Part shown: positions 13,926 to 14,588 of the stretch, piece by piece
Numbering within the stretch: the stretch's first letter is position 1
Layout of the letters: the number at the start of each line of letters is the position of its first letter
NCBI GenBank assembly: GCA_002316795.1
Contig: DCEE01000039.1
Location: forward strand, 2,565-17,152
Direction: 5' to 3'
Origin: Synergistaceae bacterium UBA1037
GTDB taxonomy: Bacteria; Synergistota; Synergistia; Synergistales; Synergistaceae
Length of the DNA: 14,588 nt
Position numbers and translations under genes: made by a program
Notes under the pieces: generated by a model
What the model was told of the DNA's origin: nothing
What the model saw: only the letters and a program-made list of their open reading frames with translations
Database searches by the model: none

Positions 13926-14588
13926 CTATATATCCCGTTTTCTCCTGTGCTGGGAGGCCTTGACCGTCTTTCCCGTGTACATGTATGCGATCCTCTCAGC
14001 CACGTTCGTTACGTGGTCGCCTGCCCGCTCAAGTGTACGGGATACGTTCATGAGCTGAAGCGACTGCTCGATCCTCTCAGGCTTTTCCATGACCATCAGG
14101 AAAAGTTCCCTCATTATCTGTTTTTCAAGGTCATCGACCTGATCATCCATCGGGAAGACCTCTATCGCCTTTTCGGCTGACCTGGTATCAATAGCGGTCA
14201 TCGCCGTATCGAGCATCCTCCTGATGCATTCTACCATGCGCGGGATGTCTATCAGCGGCTTTATCGGAGTTTTGGAGGCCAGGTCTATGGCAGTTTTGGC
14301 TATGTTGCCGCCGTAGTCCCCTATCCTCTCAAGGTCCACAGCCATATGCATTATCGAAGTAACGGTCCTCAGGTCTTCGCCAAGCGGCTGATAGCGGGCT
14401 GCAAACTCCATGCATGCTTCGTCGATCTTGTCTTCAAGATCATCTATAAGGTCGTCCTTTTCAAGGACCTCGCGGGCAGACGCCTCATCCCTGTTTTTCA
14501 GTGCCCAGACTGCGTTTTCAAGAGCTTCGCCAGACATTCTGGCCATCCTGAAGACCATTCTTTTAAGCTCGGAAAGGTCCTCGTCGAG
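13926..14588 (-). CDS. phoU: Phosphate-specific transport regulator PhoU (5' end cut by window edge)
   Basis: 221 residues are visible, a PhoU protein of two three-helix bundles. The two conserved metal-binding E/D-rich motifs are present, ERIGDYGGNIA in the first half and ERAGDHVTNVAE in the second. The frame stays open to the window edge, beginning LDEDLSELKRM, which resembles the usual early PhoU helix, so only a few N-terminal residues are lost; the internal ATG at 14558 is not the true start. PhoU links the Pst phosphate transporter to the PhoR kinase and represses the pho response when phosphate is plentiful. The regulator gene follows after 11 nt, so the three form one operon. Upstream pst genes, if any, lie outside the window. 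The C-terminal tail is basic (HRRKRDI). Confidence 0.93.
   Translation of the reverse strand, partial: LDEDLSELKRMVFRMARMSGEALENAVWALKNRDEASAREVLEKDDLIDDLEDKIDEACMEFAARYQPLGEDLRTVTSIMHMAVDLERIGDYGGNIAKTAIDLASKTPIKPLIDIPRMVECIRRMLDTAMTAIDTRSAEKAIEVFPMDDQVDDLEKQIMRELFLMVMEKPERIEQSLQLMNVSRTLERAGDHVTNVAERIAYMYTGKTVKASQHRRKRDI

Noticed and set aside
1..14588. CRISPR arrays, insertion sequences, tRNA or rRNA genes
   Set aside because: No regularly spaced repeats, transposase motifs, terminal inverted repeats or cloverleaf/rRNA-like sequence were seen on reading both strands.

Overview
This window comes from a Gram-negative-type (diderm) anaerobe with moderately high GC. The evidence is an OmpH/Skp-like periplasmic protein with a signal peptide, an aldehyde:ferredoxin oxidoreductase (AOR), a LUD-domain protein, an adenosine-specific-kinase-family protein and several TTG/GTG starts with strong Shine-Dalgarno (SD) sequences. 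The mixture fits Synergistota best, but that is an inference from gene content and protein flavour, not a database match. I see no rRNA, tRNA, CRISPR array, insertion sequence or phage gene.

Layout, left to right. 1-1327 (-): radA, DNA repair ATPase, cut at its 3' end by the window edge. 1446-2834 (+): divergent SSS-family symporter of unknown substrate. 2898-3395 (-): adenosine-specific-kinase-family protein, sharing a hairpin with the convergent symporter. 3555-3986 (-): isolated OmpH/Skp-like protein. 4130-4345 (+): DUF3343 putative Se/S-carrier-like protein. 4351-4635 and 4662-6017 (-): CLC chloride channel/transporter followed by a small two-helix membrane protein. 6115-6684 (+): unknown single-pass membrane protein, possibly leaderless. 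6736-9526 (-): three-gene cluster, in transcription order LUD protein, AOR, MoaD/ThiS-like protein. 9639-11382 (+): divergent yhdT-like gene and panF-like Na+/pantothenate symporter, overlapping by 8 nt. 11454-14588 (-): phoU (5' end cut), PhoB/PhoP-type response regulator and PhoR-type sensor kinase, tightly coupled.

How genes work together. phoU-RR-HK is a classical phosphate-sensing module, probably downstream of a pst transporter outside the window. The LUD-AOR-MoaD cluster looks like a tungsten/molybdenum aldehyde (or carboxylate) redox unit. AOR and the LUD gene are separated by 1 nt, while the MoaD-like gene lies beyond an apparent terminator/attenuator. It is divergent from yhdT-panF across a short region holding a perfect 10-bp palindrome, so co-regulation or a link between the carrier and the redox unit is possible but unproven.

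No stretch over 300 bases lacks a gene. Most gene ends carry recognisable hairpin terminators. The most notable oddities are an SSS symporter lacking the usual Na2-site Ser-Thr pair, a CLC protein with valine at the internal proton-glutamate position, a MoaD-like protein ending Ser-Gly instead of Gly-Gly, and the AOR/MoaD intergenic terminator.
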